A stretch of DNA of 64,000 bases from Hamadaea tsunoensis DSM 44101 (GTDB lineage Bacteria > Actinomycetota > Actinomycetes > Mycobacteriales > Micromonosporaceae): positions 1 to 64,000 of the forward strand of contig NZ_AUAX01000024.1 in the NCBI RefSeq assembly GCF_000428945.1, read 5' to 3'. The position numbers were made by a program, and so were the translations under genes. The notes below the pieces were generated by a model. The model ran no database searches. It was not told the origin of the DNA and worked only from the letters and a program-made list of their open reading frames with translations. Of this stretch, positions 61,224 through 64,000 are shown piece after piece. Every line of letters begins with the position of its first letter. The stretch's first letter is position 1.

Positions 61224-62339
61224 ATGGGAATGTCAGTACGCGTGGCGGCACGTATGTCGGCACTCGTGCTGGCGCTGGCGGTCGCCGCCTGCGGGTCCAC
61301 CGCTCCGACCGCAGCCGGTCCCGATGCCGTGGGCCCGAACGCTGCGGGCCCGAACGCTGCGGGACCTGATGCCGCCGGCTCGAGCACTGCCGGGCCGAGT
61401 ACTTCCGCGTCGGCGGGGATCGGGGCGGCGGCCACTGCCGCACCCAGTGCCTCCACCGGTGCCGGCCCAGGACAGGGTTCCTGCGACGGCTTTCCCGCGG
61501 ACAACATCTGGCGCGCCGACGTCTCCCGGCTGCCCGCCGACCCCGCCTCCGCGCGGTACATCGCCTCGATCGGGACGGCATCCGGCGTACACGCCGACTT
61601 CGGCAGCGGCACGTGGGACGGCGGCCCGATCGGCATCCCCGTCACGACCGTCCCGGCTGGACAGAAGAGCTCCACTGTCCGGTTCGCGTACGCCGGCGAG
61701 AGCGACAAGGGCCCGTATCCGATCCCGGCGGGCGCGGCGATCGAGGGCGGCCCGCAGGCGGACGGGGACCGGCACGTCGTCCTGCACGATCCGGTGGCCT
61801 GCAAGGTCTACGAGCTGTTCGCCGCCGAGCACCGGTCCGACGGCTGGCACGCCGGTTCCGGTGCGGTCTTCGACCTCCGCTCGGACCGGCTGCGCCCGGC
61901 CGGGTGGACCTCCGCCGACGCGGCCGGGCTGTCGATCTTCGCCGGGCTCGTCCGCTACTCCGAGGTCGCGTCCGGCCACATCGACCACGCGATCCGGGTG
62001 ACGGTGCCGAGATCGCGTACGTCCTATGTGTGGCCGGCCCGGCACGCGGCCGGCCAGTCCGCCGACGCCGCCCTGCCGCCGATGGGCCTGCGGCTGCGGC
62101 TGAAGGCGGGCGTCGACGTCTCGAAGCTGCCGAAGCAGGCGCGGATCGTGGCCGAGGCGATGAAGAAGTACGGCCTGATCGTCGCGGACAACGGCTCGCC
62201 CTGGTACATCTCCGGCACGCCGGACTCCCACTGGGACAACGACGCCCTGCACGCCCTGGGCGGGCTGACCGGCTCGGACTTCGAAGCGGTCAACGTGTCG
62301 ACGCTGATGGTCAGCGCGAACTCGGCCGCGGCGCGCTGA
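61224..62339 (+). CDS. Lipoprotein of conserved unknown family
   Basis: 371 aa from ATG 61224; an ATG two codons later is possible. Signal peptide with lipobox VAAC. An Ala/Gly/Pro/Asn low-complexity segment with repeated GPNAAGP/GPDAAG (about 30-75) is followed by a globular domain starting at C-D-GFPADNIWRADVSRLPADPASARYIASIG and continuing with DFGSGTWDGGPIGIP and HIDHAIRVTVPRSR. The same signature occurs in secreted proteins of other soil bacteria, without a known function. The 3' end overlaps the convergent gene by 29 bases. Confidence 0.7.
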   Translation: MGMSVRVAARMSALVLALAVAACGSTAPTAAGPDAVGPNAAGPNAAGPDAAGSSTAGPSTSASAGIGAAATAAPSASTGAGPGQGSCDGFPADNIWRADVSRLPADPASARYIASIGTASGVHADFGSGTWDGGPIGIPVTTVPAGQKSSTVRFAYAGESDKGPYPIPAGAAIEGGPQADGDRHVVLHDPVACKVYELFAAEHRSDGWHAGSGAVFDLRSDRLRPAGWTSADAAGLSIFAGLVRYSEVASGHIDHAIRVTVPRSRTSYVWPARHAAGQSADAALPPMGLRLRLKAGVDVSKLPKQARIVAEAMKKYGLIVADNGSPWYISGTPDSHWDNDALHALGGLTGSDFEAVNVSTLMVSANSAAAR

Positions 62340-62673
62340 CCGGGCCGCCCGGCGCCGTCGCTTCCCCGGCCTCCGGCGCGGCACCGACGGGCGGCTTGCG
62401 GCCGAACGCGCCCGGCCCGGCGTGGAAGAGGCCCATCGCCAGGACCCCGGCCGCGATCGCCGCGACGGCCGGCAGCGGATGCGTCGCCGGATGGGCGAAG
62501 TAGCCCGCGACGGCGGCGAGGACGAACATCAGCCACCCGGCGACCAGGTTCACGACCGGCCCGTAGCCGAACGCGCTCGGATACGTCTCGCGCGTGATCC
62601 CCCGGACGAAGTGCGGTACGCCGTTCGCGCCGAACACCCCGGCGAGGAACGCGAGCGTGATCGTCTGTCCCAT
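62311..62673 (-). CDS. Small integral membrane protein
   Basis: 120 aa, ATG with GGAGAGTG upstream. Three hydrophobic segments (about 5-20, 40-60 and 68-85) and a Pro/Ala-rich polar C-terminus. FLAGVFGANGVPHFVRGI near the N-terminus and a TYPSAFGYGPVVNLVAGW segment are conserved in related actinobacterial small membrane proteins as I recall them. Function unknown. Confidence 0.65.
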   Translation of the reverse strand: MGQTITLAFLAGVFGANGVPHFVRGITRETYPSAFGYGPVVNLVAGWLMFVLAAVAGYFAHPATHPLPAVAAIAAGVLAMGLFHAGPGAFGRKPPVGAAPEAGEATAPGGPVSAPRPSSR

Positions 62674-62778
62674 GTGGTCACTCTCCTGTCAGCCGGCCAG
62701 GACGCCGGCGGGCTGACTGCTCGTGGGCTGACTGTCGTGGGCTGACATCATGCGGGGCTGGGATCGCCGGGGCCGGCA

Positions 62779-63372
62779 TCACGCGGGGCCGACGTCACGC
62801 AGCCCGCGCGTCACCAGGTCGATCAGTTGACGCAGCCGGCGGCGGACCTCGTCCGGTGGCACCGGTTCCTGGCCGATCCCCGGCAGCCCGTCGACCAGGA
62901 CGAGGGCGGCGTCCCGCGCGGAGATCACGGTCCCCACCCCGGGCAGCCCGTCGGCGGCCTCGGCGAGCAGGCCCTCGACCTCGGCCAGGTGCCGGTCGTG
63001 GAAGTCGGCCACGAGATCGCCGACGACCTCCTTGGCCTCGGCGAACAGTTCCGCACGGAACTCCGGCTGGATCGATGTCGCGACGAGGTCGAGTTTCGGG
63101 GCGAGAGCCGCGTACAGGCGGTCGGCGACGGGGCCACGGTCGTGCCGGGCTCGGGCGGCCGCCGCCACGACCTCGGCCGCGAGGCGCTCGCCGAGGGCCC
63201 GGAACACGGCCTCCTTGCCGCCGAAGTACTGGTAGACCGCCGGGCGGGAGAATCCGGCCGCCTGGGCTATCTGATCCATCGAGGTACGCCGGAATCCGTA
63301 GCGCCCGAAGACGCCGAGCGCCGCGGTCAGGATCCGCTCCCTGCGTTCGTCGGCCGCCACCGTGCTGGACAT
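62779..63372 (-). CDS. TetR-family regulator with own operator
   Basis: 197 aa. HTH at about 8-55 (RRERILTAALGVFGRYGFRRTSMDQIAQAAGFSRPAVYQYFGGKEAVFRAL). C-terminal ligand domain helical. A strong promoter with an embedded palindrome (next entry) indicates autorepression. The downstream small membrane protein is 105 bases away on the same strand and may be a target, as may the gene whose remnant lies at 63675. Confidence 0.9.
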   Translation of the reverse strand: MSSTVAADERRERILTAALGVFGRYGFRRTSMDQIAQAAGFSRPAVYQYFGGKEAVFRALGERLAAEVVAAAARARHDRGPVADRLYAALAPKLDLVATSIQPEFRAELFAEAKEVVGDLVADFHDRHLAEVEGLLAEAADGLPGVGTVISARDAALVLVDGLPGIGQEPVPPDEVRRRLRQLIDLVTRGLRDVGPA

Positions 63373-63407
63373 ACTGACAATCTATGCTTGATTTGTCAGA
63401 TCGTCAA
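63373..63407 (-). promoter_or_regulatory. Leaderless promoter and palindromic operator of the TetR gene
   Basis: On the minus strand: -35 TTGACG (63402-63407), 17-base spacer, -10 TAGATT (63379-63384), six bases to the ATG. The inverted repeat CTGACAA (63374-63380) and TTGTCAG (63393-63399), 12 bases apart, overlaps the -10 and the transcription start. This is a classical TetR autoregulation layout. Confidence 0.75.
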
Positions 63408-63674
63408 AGGGATCCCCGGGAAGGCCGACGATCAAGAACGCGCCTCCCGGATGACGGCCGAGGCCAGGGCGGCCGTACGCGCGGCTCCCGCTGCCGGCCC
63501 GCCGCCCCGGCCTGACCATTCTCGCGACCTCGGCGGACACGACCGCCGGAGCCGGAGCCGAAGTCGGAGCCGGAGCCGAAGTCGGAGCCGAAGCCGGAGC
63601 TGAAGTCGCTGCCGAGCCGGGGGCTGGGTCGAGGGCTGGGGCTGGGGCTAGTGCTGGACCTGGCGAGCACGTCC
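63408..63674. other. Low-complexity region between tetR and the dehydrogenase remnant
   Basis: Contains a tandem repeat (63548-63607) and a following GGGGCTGGG-rich stretch. The first 140 bases show no gene with recognisable domains. Confidence 0.5.
63548..63607. repeat. 18-base tandem repeat GGAGCCGGAGCCGAAGTC
   Basis: Two identical units (63548 and 63566) and a third, diverged one (63584), plus a partial end. Built from GGAGCC and GAAGTC hexamers. It could encode a Ser-Asp/Gly-rich segment on the minus strand but there is no supported gene. Confidence 0.85.
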
Positions 63675-63936
63675 GGGGCCGGGGCGCCACCGAGGTCTAT
63701 CCCGGCCATGATCCCGCCGCCCTCGCCCAGGCGACCTGGCCGTCGAGACGGTCATGGGCACGACCCACCTGATCTCCGGGACCTTGCCGACCCTGGCGGG
63801 ACTGGTCGTCGACGGGACGATACCGGACCCGGTCACGCGTACCCGCACGCCGACCGGGGCAGTGGCGGCCTACGCCGACCTCGCGGCCGGCCGCCACTCC
63901 CCGGGAAGGACCGTGATCATGATCAATGAGTCATGA
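63675..63936 (+). pseudogene. Probable remnant of an alcohol dehydrogenase/quinone reductase-like gene
   Basis: The frame from 63754 to the stop at 63936 ends in GAVAAYADLAAGRHSPGRTVIMI, which resembles the C-terminal end of zinc-type alcohol dehydrogenases and quinone oxidoreductases (AYADLAAGR then a basic GK-V strand). Upstream of it, DLAVETVMGTTHLISG continues the frame, but before about 63727 the best continuation (TEVYPGHDPAALAQ) is one base out of phase. No start codon, nucleotide-binding fold or catalytic part is present upstream, where low-complexity repeats occur. A short independent gene cannot be excluded. Confidence 0.4.
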
Positions 63937-64000
63937 TCGCACAGTGAGCAGGGGCCCGCTCAGATCGCGGCGAGCGGGCGGGACGACGGGCGTACCGGGG

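Overview
The window is high-GC, gene-dense DNA with the gene set of a filamentous actinobacterium. Core genes (uvrB, coaE, rpsA, polA, proS, typA, pyk, a pdtaR-like ANTAR regulator) have actinobacterial architecture. Two SH3-glucosaminidase proteins resembling the spore-separation hydrolase GsmA of Actinoplanes, WXG/EspC-type proteins, many GTG starts and the abundance of the word GTACGC all point to Micromonosporaceae. That placement is inference; no rRNA is present.

Layout. 0.1-9.7 kb: patatin-like hydrolase, secreted expansin-like protein with a cellulose-binding module, FAD oxidoreductase, MFS exporter with a C-terminal beta-sandwich tail, a DUF4041/GIY-YIG protein of possible anti-phage function, and a sphingosine-phosphate-lyase-like PLP enzyme. 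9.7-11.7 kb: MFS transporter and TetR regulator, in one operon with the PLP enzyme. 11.7-22 kb: a cell-wall region with two GsmA-like glucosaminidases around an LCP ligase, typA, a membrane protein, a lytic transglycosylase, then a probable murein-peptide recycling operon (serine hydrolase, dipeptide epimerase, NlpC/P60). 22-38 kb: TerC, small monooxygenase, alpha/beta hydrolase, uvrB, lipoprotein, coaE, rpsA, methyltransferase, a PheS-like ligase behind a possible attenuator, polA. 38-46 kb: a polar amino-acid ABC operon and a full liv operon. 46.5-49 kb: ANTAR regulator, tRNA-Leu(CAA), proS. 50-56.3 kb: sulfate ABC operon (sbp-cysT-cysW-cysA) read on into an Rrf2 regulator and an APC permease, with a second Rrf2 gene upstream. 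56-64 kb: acyl-CoA thioesterase, pyruvate kinase, YbaB protein divergent from an EspC/WXG cluster, lipoprotein, membrane protein, TetR gene with a clear promoter/operator, and a probable dehydrogenase gene remnant.

The most unusual content is between the genes. (a) A 114-126 base element occurs three times (21913, 49817, 55721), always 19-47 bases past the stop of a minus-strand gene. It folds into several hairpins, with one compensatory pair change and one hairpin that lengthens symmetrically, which suggests a structured RNA. (b) A 146-base element with terminal inverted repeats occurs twice in opposite orientation (49153, 55484), inside about 0.3 kb of wider similarity built from a recurring roughly 25-base motif. 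(c) A 76-80 base nested palindrome occurs three times (1, 4214, 33671), and its 9-base loop is inverted in one copy. None of these matches an RNA or mobile-element family that I recognise.

Many genes seem to be transcribed without a leader: a TANNNT hexamer lies 6-8 bases before the start codon of polA, uvrB, coaE, proS, pyk, both tetR genes and others. Stop-start overlaps of the ATGA/GTGA type join the genes within operons. Several convergent pairs overlap at their 3' ends and have no visible terminator.
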